Part shown: in pieces, positions 1-9,213 of the stretch
Layout: every line of letters begins with the position of its first letter
Position numbering within the stretch: the first letter of the stretch is position 1
Assembly (NCBI GenBank): GCA_937864115.1
Contig: CALMII010000019.1
Coordinates: 124,001-188,000, forward strand
Reading direction: 5' to 3'
Length of the DNA stretch: 64,000 nucleotides
Source: an uncultured Steroidobacter sp.
GTDB taxonomy: Bacteria > Pseudomonadota > Gammaproteobacteria > Steroidobacterales > Steroidobacteraceae
The notes under the pieces: model-generated
What the model saw: the letters and a program-made list of their open reading frames with translations, nothing else
What the model was told of the DNA's origin: nothing
Databases searched by the model: none
Translations under genes and position numbers: made by a program

Positions 1-1539
1 GCTCAGTGTCCTGAGCAGATGATCGCCGGTCGTGATCCAGTTCAATACGGGCGCGGCGATGCAAAGCACGACGAGAGCCCAGCACTGTTCGCGCCATGCC
101 GGTGAAGTCATCGCCGATTGCACCGGCGCACTGCGCCACGCGGCGTGAATCAGCGCCGCGAGCCAGGCGAACCAGAAGATGCGCTGTTCCCAATCGGCGC
201 GCGTCGGCAGCGTCTCGGGCAACAGGCGGTTGCCGACGAGCATCGCGGCCGTGGCGATGAGCATCCCTGTCACTGCGGCGACTGCGAGAGCATCGACCCA
301 GCGCGCACCGCTGCTTCCGGACTTCGCATGCTGTCGCTTGCGCTTTTCGACGAAGAACAGAAAACCGGTGGCAATGCACGCACAGCCGGCGAGCCCACCC
401 AGGACATACAGCCAGCGCAGCGTCCAATGCCGGAACTGCTGCAGATGCAGCCCCGCCAGCCAGTTGTTGATGCCGCTCACCGCGGTGGCCGGCGGATCTT
501 CGAGCAGCACGGCGCCATCGGTGGCGCGGAAGTGGACGCCTTCTCCGGTGCCGCTCACGCGGTCCGTGCCGGATCGATAGACGCTCACATAGCCGTTCGC
601 ATCGCCGTAGTGGGTCACCGTCAGATATCCCACCTCGCCGGCCATGCCGCGCGCGGCCCAGCGACGCTGCGCCTCTTCGACCATCGGATCCACCGGGGCC
701 AGCGACGCGGCGACACCCGCGGCGTCATGCGGCAAGGGCGACTTCTCCGCTTCGATCTTCTCGTACGCTTCCACGGTGTCGTGAAACAGGGTCTCGGTGA
801 CCGGCAGGTAGATGCCGGCGAAGATCACGAGCCCGGTGAACGCGAAGAAGAAATGAAACGGCAGCGCGACGACGCCGGTGAGGTTGTGAAGATCCAGTGC
901 GCTGCGCTGGATCTGCTTGCGGGAACGAAAGGTGAAGAACTCCCGGAAGATCTTGCGATGGATGACCACGCCGCTGATCAGCGCCACTAGCATGACCAGC
1001 GCCGCCAGGCCGACGATCCAGTAGCCCAGATCCAGCCAGTAGAAATGCAGGCTGAAGTGCAGCGGATAGAAAAAATTGCTGCCGATCGCGTACCGGTCCT
1101 TGGGGATGGGCGCGCCGTTTCTCGGATCGATCGTCACATCGCCATAGACGTGCACGTGATCGAGTTTCGGATCGCGGGGTTTGTTGGGAACGTCGAACGA
1201 CGAATACATGCCGAGCACCGGATCGCGATGCGTCGTGTAGGCGCCGAACTCCGAAGGCCGCAGTGATGCCAGCGGCGGCAGCGTCCCGATCACCTCCTTC
1301 TGCGCTTCCTTGTAGCTTTCCTTGTCGGGCTCGATCGCAAGGAATCGCGGCAGCAGCACCTCGTCGAAGGACGGCATCGGCTGCGGATCGAAGCGGCTCT
1401 CCGGAATCGCCCACCGGTCGATCTCGCGATCGAACACCGAGAGCGCGCCGAAAAAGAAGCAGGCCATGAGCACATAGCCCAGCGTCAGTCCGAACCAGGT
1501 GTGCACCCAGGTCATGGAGAGTCGAAAGGACGCGAACAT
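1..1539 (-). CDS. PepSY-associated membrane protein (3' end outside window)
   Basis: The reading frame stays open for 513 codons from an ATG whose complement is 1537-1539 and runs off the left edge, so the C-terminus is missing. An N-terminal membrane segment (about residues 12-35) is followed by a long soluble stretch, then further hydrophobic helices near residues 180-205 and 230-255 and more toward the edge. This is the pattern of PepSY_TM (PiuB-like) proteins, inner-membrane proteins often found beside TonB-dependent siderophore receptors and proposed to act as ferric-siderophore reductases. The Shine-Dalgarno GGAG follows directly on the stop codon of the upstream DUF3649 gene (TGAGGAG), so the two are an operon with translational coupling. 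The iron role is inferred from family and neighbours. Alternative frames across 725-1630 are shadows. Confidence 0.85.
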   Translation of the reverse strand, partial: MFASFRLSMTWVHTWFGLTLGYVLMACFFFGALSVFDREIDRWAIPESRFDPQPMPSFDEVLLPRFLAIEPDKESYKEAQKEVIGTLPPLASLRPSEFGAYTTHRDPVLGMYSSFDVPNKPRDPKLDHVHVYGDVTIDPRNGAPIPKDRYAIGSNFFYPLHFSLHFYWLDLGYWIVGLAALVMLVALISGVVIHRKIFREFFTFRSRKQIQRSALDLHNLTGVVALPFHFFFAFTGLVIFAGIYLPVTETLFHDTVEAYEKIEAEKSPLPHDAAGVAASLAPVDPMVEEAQRRWAARGMAGEVGYLTVTHYGDANGYVSVYRSGTDRVSGTGEGVHFRATDGAVLLEDPPATAVSGINNWLAGLHLQQFRHWTLRWLYVLGGLAGCACIATGFLFFVEKRKRQHAKSGSSGARWVDALAVAAVTGMLIATAAMLVGNRLLPETLPTRADWEQRIFWFAWLAALIHAAWRSAPVQSAMTSPAWREQCWALVVLCIAAPVLNWITTGDHLLRTLS

Positions 1540-1548
1540 CGAAACTCC

Positions 1549-1851
1549 TCAGGACAACGCCGGCAGCGCGGGCGTGATGAACCAGGCGATACCGATCATC
1601 GCGGCGCCGCCGCCCGCGAGGATCAGCCACACGCGCAACAGACGGGCGTCCGCGAAGGCCCAGAGAAACACGACGACGTAAACAAGGAATGCCAGCAGGT
1701 ACGCGAGCGTGAGCCCTTCCCAGTAATCGCCACCCGCCGCAACGTTCAGCGCCACGACGACGGCGGTGAATCCCCAGCTGAAAACATAGCCGCCGAGCAG
1801 GGCAGCACAGGTCCGCGAGGCAATGGGTATCCAGTCCGGGGCTCGGCTCAT
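1549..1851 (-). CDS. DUF3649-type small membrane protein
   Basis: A 100-aa protein with about three hydrophobic helices: near residues 13-35, 45-66 and 72-93. Size and position match DUF3649 proteins, which typically sit between a PepSY membrane protein and a TonB receptor in iron-acquisition loci. It is first in a two-gene minus-strand operon; 9 bases separate its stop from the start of the PepSY gene. The biochemical role of the family is unknown; participation in ferric-siderophore handling is inferred from context. Confidence 0.75.
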   Translation of the reverse strand: MSRAPDWIPIASRTCAALLGGYVFSWGFTAVVVALNVAAGGDYWEGLTLAYLLAFLVYVVVFLWAFADARLLRVWLILAGGGAAMIGIAWFITPALPALS

Positions 1852-1978
1852 GAGGGGCGGTTCCGACGCGGCAGATTTATTGAGTCAGCAGTCGCTCGCT
1901 CTGCGGGAAGCAATCGAACAGCGACTCTTGTCCTTGGAGCGAGAGGCTCCGGGCCGGCATCGACAACAGACTGCAAAT

Positions 1979-1997
1979 ACGAACGATTCGCATTATA
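1979..1997. promoter_or_regulatory. Candidate Fur-like operator
   Basis: A 19-base site ending in CATTATA matches the classical Fur box (GATAATGATAATCATTATC) at 12 of 19 positions by eye, including the run CATTAT. It is the AT-richest patch of the divergent intergenic region between the DUF3649/PepSY operon and the TonB receptor, where a Fur operator would be expected. The match is degenerate. Confidence 0.35.
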
Positions 1998-2123
1998 TTG
2001 CGCGGCCGACGCGCCGCAAGAGCTTTCATCGCCGAGCGAGTGGTGCGCGAGATGCGGATCGCCCGATCTGCTCAGTCATTCCCGCACAGGCGATAACAGA
2101 CGAGAAGAAAGTCCCCTCGACCC

Positions 2124-5100
2124 ATGAACCACATTCATCTACTGCGCCTGGCCGCATTGTCGTCAGTCGCACTCTCGACCAGCCTGCAAGCCGCGGAGTC
2201 GGCCAAGCGCAACGAAGATCAGCTCCACGAAGTTCTCGTCTACGGCTCGCGCTCCACGGAAGAGCAGGCATTGCTGGAAAAACCGAGCCCCGTCACCAGC
2301 ATCGGCGAAGAGGTGGCCGCAGCCATCGGCGCACAGTCGGCACAGGAACTGGTGCTGCGGTTGCCGGCCGCGTTGAACTCGACCCAGCGCGCGACGAGCG
2401 TAAACAATGACCTCATGCCCAACGGACTGCCGTTTCCATCGGCGCTGGTCAACCTGCGCGACCTGGGAACGGATCGAACCCTGGTGCTCGTCAATGGCCG
2501 CAGGCACGTGGCGGGGACGGCCACGTCTTCGGCTGTCGACATCAATACGATTCCGGAAGCGCTCATCGAGAGAGTCGATGTGCTCACCGGGTCCGCCACC
2601 GGCGAATATGGCGGCGATGCCGCCGCCGGCGTGCTCAATTTCGTACTGAAGAAACAATATGAAGGTCTCGAGGGTTCGGCACAGCTGCGCCAGTATGGCG
2701 GCGGCCTGGGCCGGGAATCCGCGGCGTCGTTGTTGGGCGGCATGGGCTTCGGTCCCGACAAGCGCGGCAATGTGACCATCGGAGTGGACTGGGTGAAGCG
2801 AGCGGAAATCAATGCCGTCAACTCCGGCGTGCGCTTCCGCAATACCTATCGGCTGGTCGAGAACCCGAAGCTCTACATCCAGAACTCGGATCTGACCCCT
2901 GCCCTTTTCGATGCCGGAGCGCGGCCAGGCGATTTCATTCCGGGCCTCGACCCCGGGATCACCTCGCTGCTGCCCGCCGCGAGACAGGCCGAAGCCGCCG
3001 ATCCGCGCATCAATGCGTTCGCGTCGAACGTTGCCAACGCGTTTGCCGGCATCAACGGCGGGTTCGGCATCGACATCGACGGCGACGGACTCTCCGACCC
3101 GATCGGCGGCGATCTCAACGGAGATGGTCGCGACGATTGCGAGACCGTCCCGGGATTCAACGGCTCGCGACTCCACTGCTGGACCGTGGATGAGCAGACG
3201 GGTGATATCCGTGCATTCCGGAGCGCTTCAACGCTTTATGGTTTGGGTTACGAAAGCGTCGACGGCGAAGGAGTCGTCTTCCCCTCCGACGAGCTTGTCA
3301 TCCTCGATCCTCAGTATGAACGCGCTTCCGTATCGCTCAATGCCGGCTTCGATCTCACCGATGATGCGCGGTTGTTTCTCGAATCGAAGTTCGTCGACTC
3401 CACATCGGCCAACAAGCCCGTGGGCGGCTTCGACGTGTACACGTACTTCACTCCGATACAGCTGGACAACCCTTTCATCCCCGCGACGACGCGAACATTG
3501 CTGACGAACTTTCAGGCGGCCAACCCCGACGTCGACCTGGGCCATACCCGACTGAATACCACTCGTGAAATCATCACCAATGCGGGTCGCGACAGGCAGA
3601 CATCGAAGACCCTGCAGCTCGTCACCGGCGTGGAAGGCGACCCCACCCCGAATCTGCATTACGAGGCAGCTGCCCAGTACGGGCGCACGCTCCAGCGGAA
3701 TCCTCGCCTGCTGATCTACTTCGATCGCTTCTTCTCTGCGATCGATGTCGTTGCCGACCCCGTCACCGGAGCGCCGGTGTGCCGTTCTTCTGTCGATCCG
3801 ACCGCGCTGCCCGCCACGTTTTACGGCGAGACGCTTGCAGACTTCCGAACCTTCGAACCGGGCGACGGGCAATGCCGTCCGCTCAATGTCTTCGCCACCG
3901 GCGGCGTTCTCTCGCCCGACATTTCACCCGACGCGCGCGCGTTCATCAGCAACCCGGACGGCTGGTATGAAGTGGAACTCGAACAGACGGTGTTCTCTGC
4001 GGGCGTCTCGGGCGATCTGGGTGAGCGCTTCAAGCTCCCCGCCGGCTCCATCGGCTTTCGCGCGAGCGCAGAACACCGGCGGGAGTCGAGCCGTGCGAGT
4101 GCCGCGGATGACCTCGTTAATGGCCTGATCTTCGGCTGGAGCTTCACGCCCGTCGCAGGATCGTTCGACGTCGACGAAGTTGCGCTGGCGCTGGACGTCC
4201 CGCTGATCCGCGGCAACACCCTGGCCCACGACCTGACGCTGTCCGGCTCCGCCCGCTATGCCGACTATTCGAGTGTGGGTGGACTGTTCACCTGGAGCGG
4301 CGGAATCGCCTGGGCGCCGACGCCGGGCGTGCGCTTTCGCGGCAGCCTGGCGCGCACGTTCCGCGCGCCTACGGTTTACGACCTCTTTCAGCCGGTCGAA
4401 CAGAGCCTGAACGTCGGAGCGGGCTACGATCCCTGCACGATCACGCAGATCGATCTTGGACCTTCTCCCGCGACACGCGCCGCCAACTGCGCAGCGGATG
4501 GAATTCCTGCGGGCTTTCCCGATGCGGCCGCCGGAACCTTCAACGCCATCAGCGGCGGCAATCCGGATCTCGACGCGGAATCCGCCCGCACATGGACCGC
4601 GGGGCTGGTGATTCAACCGGGAACGCTTCCTTACCTGGTCGGCACCGTGGACTACTACGACATCAGGATCGAGGACGCGATCCAGTTTGCGGATTCATCG
4701 ACCTCGATTGCGGCCTGCTATGACTCCACGTCCTATCCGGACAACGTGTTCTGCGATCAATTCACGCGTAACCGCGACCCCGCATCGCCGGGTTATCTGA
4801 CCGTAAACAGCGGGACCAGCAAGGCGCTGAACTATGGCTTGATAGAGACCTCGGGCCTGGATTTCACGCTCCAGTACACCGCCGATCTCGGACGCCGCGG
4901 CTCAGGGAAGCGCAGTCAGATCGGATTCGGACTGAACGCAACGCGCGTTCTGAGTTACGACACCTACTTCGTTGCCGGCCAACTCGGCGAAGGCACCAGC
5001 CGCCTGGGCGAGTATCAGACGCCCAAGTGGACGGGCACCACGGATCTGATCTGGCGCTTCGGCAATTTCGATGCAAGCTGGAACACGCTGTACTACGGCG

Positions 5101-5366
5101 AGCAGACAGTCGCCACGGACCAGGACTTGCCGTTCATCACCACCGAATTCGGCGGGCCGGACCTGCAGCTGGCCGCTGCCTGGATTCATAGCCTGTCGCT
5201 CGGCTACCAGGTGAGCCCCGGCCTGAACGTCCGCGTCGGCGCGAACAACATCACCAACGCGCAGCCGCAGCGGTTCCGGAATGATTTCCTGCCCGTGAAC
5301 GCGTTCGGACCCGCGTATTTCCTTGCGGTCAACTACAAGCCGTCGGCGTCACCCGTATCCCGCTGA
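2124..5366 (+). CDS. TonB-dependent outer-membrane receptor
   Basis: A 1080-aa outer-membrane receptor. Residues 1-24 form a signal peptide (cleavage near AAESA). A TonB-box-like EVLVYGS lies at residues 36-42. The plug domain follows, with the conserved segments NLRDLGTDRTLVLVNGRR and IERVDVLTGSATGEYGGDA, and the C-terminal beta-barrel ends in an aromatic strand (FLAVNYKPS). Residues 317-338 contain two Ca-binding-like loops (D317-x-D-x-DGxxD325 and D330-x-N-x-DGxxD338) followed by C339 and C352, probably in an extracellular loop. The substrate is unknown; the divergent PepSY/DUF3649 operon suggests a ferric siderophore, but long receptors of this type also import carbohydrates. The ATG at 2124 is the first good start before the signal peptide, although its Shine-Dalgarno is weak. 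Confidence 0.9.
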   Translation: MNHIHLLRLAALSSVALSTSLQAAESAKRNEDQLHEVLVYGSRSTEEQALLEKPSPVTSIGEEVAAAIGAQSAQELVLRLPAALNSTQRATSVNNDLMPNGLPFPSALVNLRDLGTDRTLVLVNGRRHVAGTATSSAVDINTIPEALIERVDVLTGSATGEYGGDAAAGVLNFVLKKQYEGLEGSAQLRQYGGGLGRESAASLLGGMGFGPDKRGNVTIGVDWVKRAEINAVNSGVRFRNTYRLVENPKLYIQNSDLTPALFDAGARPGDFIPGLDPGITSLLPAARQAEAADPRINAFASNVANAFAGINGGFGIDIDGDGLSDPIGGDLNGDGRDDCETVPGFNGSRLHCWTVDEQTGDIRAFRSASTLYGLGYESVDGEGVVFPSDELVILDPQYERASVSLNAGFDLTDDARLFLESKFVDSTSANKPVGGFDVYTYFTPIQLDNPFIPATTRTLLTNFQAANPDVDLGHTRLNTTREIITNAGRDRQTSKTLQLVTGVEGDPTPNLHYEAAAQYGRTLQRNPRLLIYFDRFFSAIDVVADPVTGAPVCRSSVDPTALPATFYGETLADFRTFEPGDGQCRPLNVFATGGVLSPDISPDARAFISNPDGWYEVELEQTVFSAGVSGDLGERFKLPAGSIGFRASAEHRRESSRASAADDLVNGLIFGWSFTPVAGSFDVDEVALALDVPLIRGNTLAHDLTLSGSARYADYSSVGGLFTWSGGIAWAPTPGVRFRGSLARTFRAPTVYDLFQPVEQSLNVGAGYDPCTITQIDLGPSPATRAANCAADGIPAGFPDAAAGTFNAISGGNPDLDAESARTWTAGLVIQPGTLPYLVGTVDYYDIRIEDAIQFADSSTSIAACYDSTSYPDNVFCDQFTRNRDPASPGYLTVNSGTSKALNYGLIETSGLDFTLQYTADLGRRGSGKRSQIGFGLNATRVLSYDTYFVAGQLGEGTSRLGEYQTPKWTGTTDLIWRFGNFDASWNTLYYGEQTVATDQDLPFITTEFGGPDLQLAAAWIHSLSLGYQVSPGLNVRVGANNITNAQPQRFRNDFLPVNAFGPAYFLAVNYKPSASPVSR

Positions 5367-5380
5367 TGACGGATCCGCAA

Positions 5381-5408
5381 TCGCCGCCCCGACATTTCAG
5401 GGCGGCGA
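5381..5408. terminator. Hairpin between convergent genes
   Basis: TCGCCGCCC (5381-5389) pairs perfectly with GGGCGGCGA (5400-5408) across a 10-base loop. It sits between the stop of the TonB receptor and the stop of the convergent UspA gene, whose last codons it overlaps. It has no strong T-tract, so it is a likely bidirectional terminator or 3'-end stabiliser rather than a textbook intrinsic terminator. Confidence 0.5.
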
Positions 5409-6335
5409 AGCGGCGCTGACCCGCTCCGACACGGTCGCTGCCACCCCCATCCGCAACGCCGCCGGCCGATTCGGTATGACCAGCACGTCGCAGGAGGCTT
5501 CGCGAAGCAATCGGTCGGCGACGCTGCCCACCAGCAGCCGCTTGAGAAGGAACCAGCGGCTTGCGCCGATCGCGAGCAGGTCGGGTCGTTCGCGTTCGAG
5601 AACTTCGAGGATCGCGTTTGCCGGCGGCGCGCCGGTGACGATGGCCCGTGCGTGCGGGATCAGACCGGCGTCGCGACCGATGCTCTGCAGCTGCAGCCGG
5701 GCGCGATCGAGGCTGGTGCGTTCGAAGTCGGCGATGACCGATTCGTCGAGCCCGGCGGACTTCATCATTCCGCTATGGGGCGAGTGAATGGCGTGCACCA
5801 TCGTCGCGGAGGCCTGATCGAGCGCCGCCAGACGCACGGCAGTGCGAACCATCGGCAGCGCCGCGGTGGACAGATCGCTCGCAATGACGACCTTCCCGTA
5901 GTGGCTTTCCATCGTGCGATGAACCACGAGCACCGAACGGCGCGCGGTTCGCACCAGGCGTTCGGCAGTCGTTCCGAGAATCGCGCTGCCGCGGCCGGGT
6001 TGCGGCGCTGCGACGACGATCAGGTCCGCATCCCATTCGGCAGCCGCTGACGCGATGGTGTCGCGCACCTTGCCACGACGGACAGCGACATCGATGAGAT
6101 CGGCGGAGGAACCGAACAGTCGATCCGCTTCGGCCAGGAGCTGAACATAGGCGCGATTCGACTGCATGCGCGCCACGCGATCGGCCTGCCGCGAATCGAT
6201 GACGTGCAGCATCAGCAGCCGGGCGCCCGTCTGACGCGAGAGCGACGCCGCACGCTGCAACGCGGGTGCGGATCTCGCCGTCAGGTCGGTGGCGCAGATG
6301 ATGCGTTTCGGAACATGGGGAAATTCAGCTCTCAT
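5397..6335 (-). CDS. Tandem-domain universal stress protein (UspA family)
   Basis: A 312-aa cytoplasmic protein with two Usp domains, about residues 8-138 and 144-290. Each starts with a beta strand and acidic residue (IICATDL; VVIASDL) and ends with the family's nucleotide-loop pattern: G-x2-x9-G-x-(S/T) appears as GRGSAILGTTAERLV in the first and LLVGSVADRLLREASCDVLVIP in the second. Tandem Usp proteins respond to starvation, low oxygen or redox stress; the exact role is unknown. Its ATG lies inside the end of the upstream Usp gene (11-base overlap) with GAGGT just upstream, so the pair is translationally coupled. Confidence 0.9.
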   Translation of the reverse strand: MRAEFPHVPKRIICATDLTARSAPALQRAASLSRQTGARLLMLHVIDSRQADRVARMQSNRAYVQLLAEADRLFGSSADLIDVAVRRGKVRDTIASAAAEWDADLIVVAAPQPGRGSAILGTTAERLVRTARRSVLVVHRTMESHYGKVVIASDLSTAALPMVRTAVRLAALDQASATMVHAIHSPHSGMMKSAGLDESVIADFERTSLDRARLQLQSIGRDAGLIPHARAIVTGAPPANAILEVLERERPDLLAIGASRWFLLKRLLVGSVADRLLREASCDVLVIPNRPAALRMGVAATVSERVSAASPP

Positions 6336-7299
6336 CCACTACCTCCGTCCGCGAATCCGGATTCAATCGCACATGAGTCTGTCGCTGCGCCGTCGCGCTC
6401 GATGACGTTCTCGCGCGAGGTCGGCGGGTCGTCTTCGCCTCCAGTGCCGGCGCCGCATCGAGCGGGTGCGGCACGATCAGCACGTCGCACGTCGCCTCCT
6501 TCAACAGCTGATTCGCAACGCTGCCGAGCAGGGCCCGTCGCATCCGGCCATCGCCGCGGGTGCCCACGACGAGCAGGTCCGGCTGGATTTCCTGGATCGC
6601 GTGCAGGATCGTCGTCGCTGGATTGCCATCGGCAACGACGAGTCCGTAGCGCCGCGGATTCGTGCTTTCCTCTTCGAGCAACTGGTGCATCAGTTCGGTC
6701 GCATCGGCGCGTACCGAATCGGCGGGGACGGCCGGGCCGGAAATTTCCTGCAGCAGCACGTGCGGCGGCACATGCGCATGAATCACGGTCGTGCGTGCCG
6801 ACCGGGTCAGGACGAGACGTTCGGCCGCGCGCACCGCGGCGCGCGATCTGGCGGACGTGTCGAGCGCGAGCAGGACGTTCCGATACCGTCCGTCGGCGTT
6901 CCGCCGGACGATCAGCACTGGACAGACGCGCGCACTCACCGCCTTTTCTGCGACGGTGCCCTGCAGGGTGTCGGTGCCGCGCCGCGGTTCGTGCGGACCC
7001 AGGATCAGCAGATCCGGTCGCGTGCGCACCAGCGAGTCGAGGATCGCCCGGGAAGCGCCGCCCGCGCGCACGACGACTTCAGGTTCCGGCCCAACGCACC
7101 GCAGCGGTTGCCGGCCGCGCGCCTGCAGCCTTGCCACGGCGATCTCCAGCGTCTGTTCGAGCGCCCGATCGGAGGACACCGGCGAGACGACGTGCAGCAG
7201 CGACAGATCCGCTGTGAGTTCATCGGCAAGCCAGCCGGCACGATCGATGGCGATCTCGCTCTTCGGCAGCAGATCCGTGGCACACAGCAGTCTTGGCAT
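6325..7299 (-). CDS. Tandem-domain universal stress protein (UspA family)
   Basis: A 324-aa protein from the ATG at 7297-7299, chosen because the first Usp strand (PRLLCATDL) begins immediately and GGAG lies about 11 bases upstream. An in-frame ATG (7330-7332) and a TTG (7357-7359) would add unconserved residues. Two Usp domains: about 1-130, and 140-285 ending in VGTRGDGRMRRALLGSVANQL with a clear ATP-loop pattern, then a basic low-complexity tail rich in R, T and S. First gene of a two-gene Usp operon divergent from the catalase gene, consistent with a stress-response unit. Confidence 0.88.
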   Translation of the reverse strand: MPRLLCATDLLPKSEIAIDRAGWLADELTADLSLLHVVSPVSSDRALEQTLEIAVARLQARGRQPLRCVGPEPEVVVRAGGASRAILDSLVRTRPDLLILGPHEPRRGTDTLQGTVAEKAVSARVCPVLIVRRNADGRYRNVLLALDTSARSRAAVRAAERLVLTRSARTTVIHAHVPPHVLLQEISGPAVPADSVRADATELMHQLLEEESTNPRRYGLVVADGNPATTILHAIQEIQPDLLVVGTRGDGRMRRALLGSVANQLLKEATCDVLIVPHPLDAAPALEAKTTRRPRARTSSSATAQRQTHVRLNPDSRTEVVDES

Positions 7300-7667
7300 C
7301 GCTTCGAACTCCGTCGCAGTGGTCGCGGCCATTTTCGGCGCTGCGCTTGTTTCGATCAATTAGAATTAATTTTGTCATTGCTTCGATAATACGAAATCGT
7401 CCATCGGGCACTGGAATGCGATGGTGCATGCCGCATCGACCCGCGGGACCGCCGTGAATCTCTCGTGTCCTTGTCAACAACCGGCAGGCGAACGTGCTCA
7501 TCGCTCGCAGTACGCAACACGTGCCGAGACATGGACCCCCGGAACATCCCGATTTACGGCACATCGCTCAGAGCAGGACGATGGAGGAGTTCGGCGTTGT
7601 CCGCCGTCACGCATTCGAAACAAGGCAGCCGCAGGATGCCGCCGCCGCTTTCCTACGGAGCAAGACC
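7300..7667. other. Divergent intergenic region (Usp operon / catalase)
   Basis: 368 bases without a convincing gene. It contains an AT-rich patch (7355-7395), unusual for this GC-rich window, probably holding the promoter of the Usp operon. Several open frames cross it but have no ribosome site or recognisable protein. No clear OxyR or Anr/FNR site was found by eye. Confidence 0.5.
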
Positions 7668-9164
7668 ATGTCAGACAAGAATCGCAAGCCATCGGGTTCG
7701 ACTACTGGCGCCGGCGCGCCGGCGCCGAGCGACCGCAACTCGCTGACCGTCGGTGCGGATGGTCCGATCCTGCTGCACGACGTTCACCTCGTCGAACAGC
7801 TCGCCCACTTCAATCGCGAGAAAGTCATCGAACGCCAGCCGCATGCCAAAGGCGGCGGCGCCTTCGGCACTTTCGAAACCGTGGAGGACATGTCGCGCTA
7901 CACGAAGGCGGCCCTGTTCCAGCGCGGCGTGAAGACCGAACTGGTGTTGCGCTTCTCGACCGTCGCCGGCGAGATGGGCAGCCCCGACACCTGGCGCGAC
8001 GTGCGCGGCTTCTCGCTGAAGTTCTACACCAGCGAAGGCAACTACGACCTGGTCGGCAACAACACGCCGATTTTCTTCGTGCGCGACCCGATGAAGTTTC
8101 CGCACTTCATCCGCAGCCAGAAACGGCTTCCCGACTCCGGCCTGCGCGACAACCACATGCAATGGGACTTCTGGACCAACAATCCGGAATCCGCACACCA
8201 GGTGACGTACCTGATGGGCCCGCGCGGCCTGCCGCGCACGTGGCGACACATGAACGGTTACGGTTCGCATACCTATCTCTGGATCAACGCCGAAGGCGCG
8301 AAGTTCTGGGTCAAGTACCACTTCCACACCCAGCAGGGCATGGAGTTCTTCAGCAATGCCGAAGCCGCCGCGATGGCGGGCAGCGACGCCGACTTCCATC
8401 GGCGCGATCTGTTCGATGCGATCGAGCGCGGCGCCTTCCCGAAGTGGAAGCTGTCGGTGCAGGTGATGCCGTACGCGCAGGCGCGCACCTACCGCATCAA
8501 TCCGTTCGACCTGACCAAGACCTGGCCGCACGCGGACTATCCGCTGATTCCGGTGGGCGTCATGACGCTGAACCGCAATCCGGAAAACTTCTTCGCGCAG
8601 ATCGAGCAGGCGGCGTTCTCGCCGGGCAACACGGTACCGGGCATCGGCCTGTCGCCGGACAAGATGCTGCTGGCGCGTTCGTTCGCCTACGCCGACGCGC
8701 AGCGCAACCGCATCGGCGCCAACTTCCATCAGTTGCCGGTGAACCAGCCGAAGGCGCCGGTGAACACTTACCAGTTCGACGGTCCGATGGCGTATCACCA
8801 CAGCGGCGCCGCGCCGGTCTACGCGACCAACAGCGGCGGTCGTTCCTGGGCCGACCATACCGGTCAGGTCGAAGACGGCTGGGAGGCGGACGGCGAGATG
8901 GTGCGCAGCGCCTATGCCTTGCGTGCGGATGACGACGACTTCAGCCAGCCGGGCACGCTCGTGCGCAAGGTGTTCAACGACCGCGAGCGCCAGGCGCTGA
9001 TCGAACAGGTCGCCGGCAGCCTGCTCGGCGGCGTGCGCAGTCCGGTACTCGAGCGCGCGTTCGACTACTGGAAGCGCATCGATCCGGATGTCGGCGCGAA
9101 AATCGAAGCGAAGGTACGCGCTGGCGCTGCGCGGGAACCGGCGGCAGGCATGGGCGAGAGTTGA
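7668..9164 (+). CDS. katA: Catalase, clade-3 small-subunit type
   Basis: A 498-aa haem catalase converting hydrogen peroxide to water and oxygen. Distal histidine H59 lies in [15 protein letters not shown], the distal asparagine N131 in VGNNTPIFF, and the proximal haem-ligand tyrosine Y341 in [14 protein letters not shown]. Length and the absence of a C-terminal flavodoxin-like domain fit the small-subunit clade. The start at 7668 has CGGAG at a normal distance; longer in-frame extensions upstream are not conserved catalase sequence. No export signal is visible, so it is probably cytoplasmic. Divergent from two Usp genes, which supports an oxidative or general stress role. Confidence 0.97.
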   Translation: MSDKNRKPSGSTTGAGAPAPSDRNSLTVGADGPILLHDVHLVEQLAHFNREKVIERQPHAKGGGAFGTFETVEDMSRYTKAALFQRGVKTELVLRFSTVAGEMGSPDTWRDVRGFSLKFYTSEGNYDLVGNNTPIFFVRDPMKFPHFIRSQKRLPDSGLRDNHMQWDFWTNNPESAHQVTYLMGPRGLPRTWRHMNGYGSHTYLWINAEGAKFWVKYHFHTQQGMEFFSNAEAAAMAGSDADFHRRDLFDAIERGAFPKWKLSVQVMPYAQARTYRINPFDLTKTWPHADYPLIPVGVMTLNRNPENFFAQIEQAAFSPGNTVPGIGLSPDKMLLARSFAYADAQRNRIGANFHQLPVNQPKAPVNTYQFDGPMAYHHSGAAPVYATNSGGRSWADHTGQVEDGWEADGEMVRSAYALRADDDDFSQPGTLVRKVFNDRERQALIEQVAGSLLGGVRSPVLERAFDYWKRIDPDVGAKIEAKVRAGAAREPAAGMGES

Positions 9165-9213
9165 GCGGTGCGCCCGCTGCGCATCCACACATTCATCTTC
9201 TGAAGGAGTTCCG

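Noticed and set aside
725..1630. A 301-codon minus-strand frame overlapping the PepSY gene
   Set aside because: The PepSY frame (ending at 1539 on the right) gives membrane helices and a proper ribosome site; this alternative is Arg-rich and has neither.
7340..7400. An Anr/FNR box before the universal stress genes
   Set aside because: Only a half-site (ATCAA) is recognisable; the partner half matches at about 2 of 5 positions.
7671..9188. A 505-codon minus-strand frame opposite catalase
   Set aside because: Catalase on the plus strand has complete catalytic motifs; the antisense product resembles nothing.
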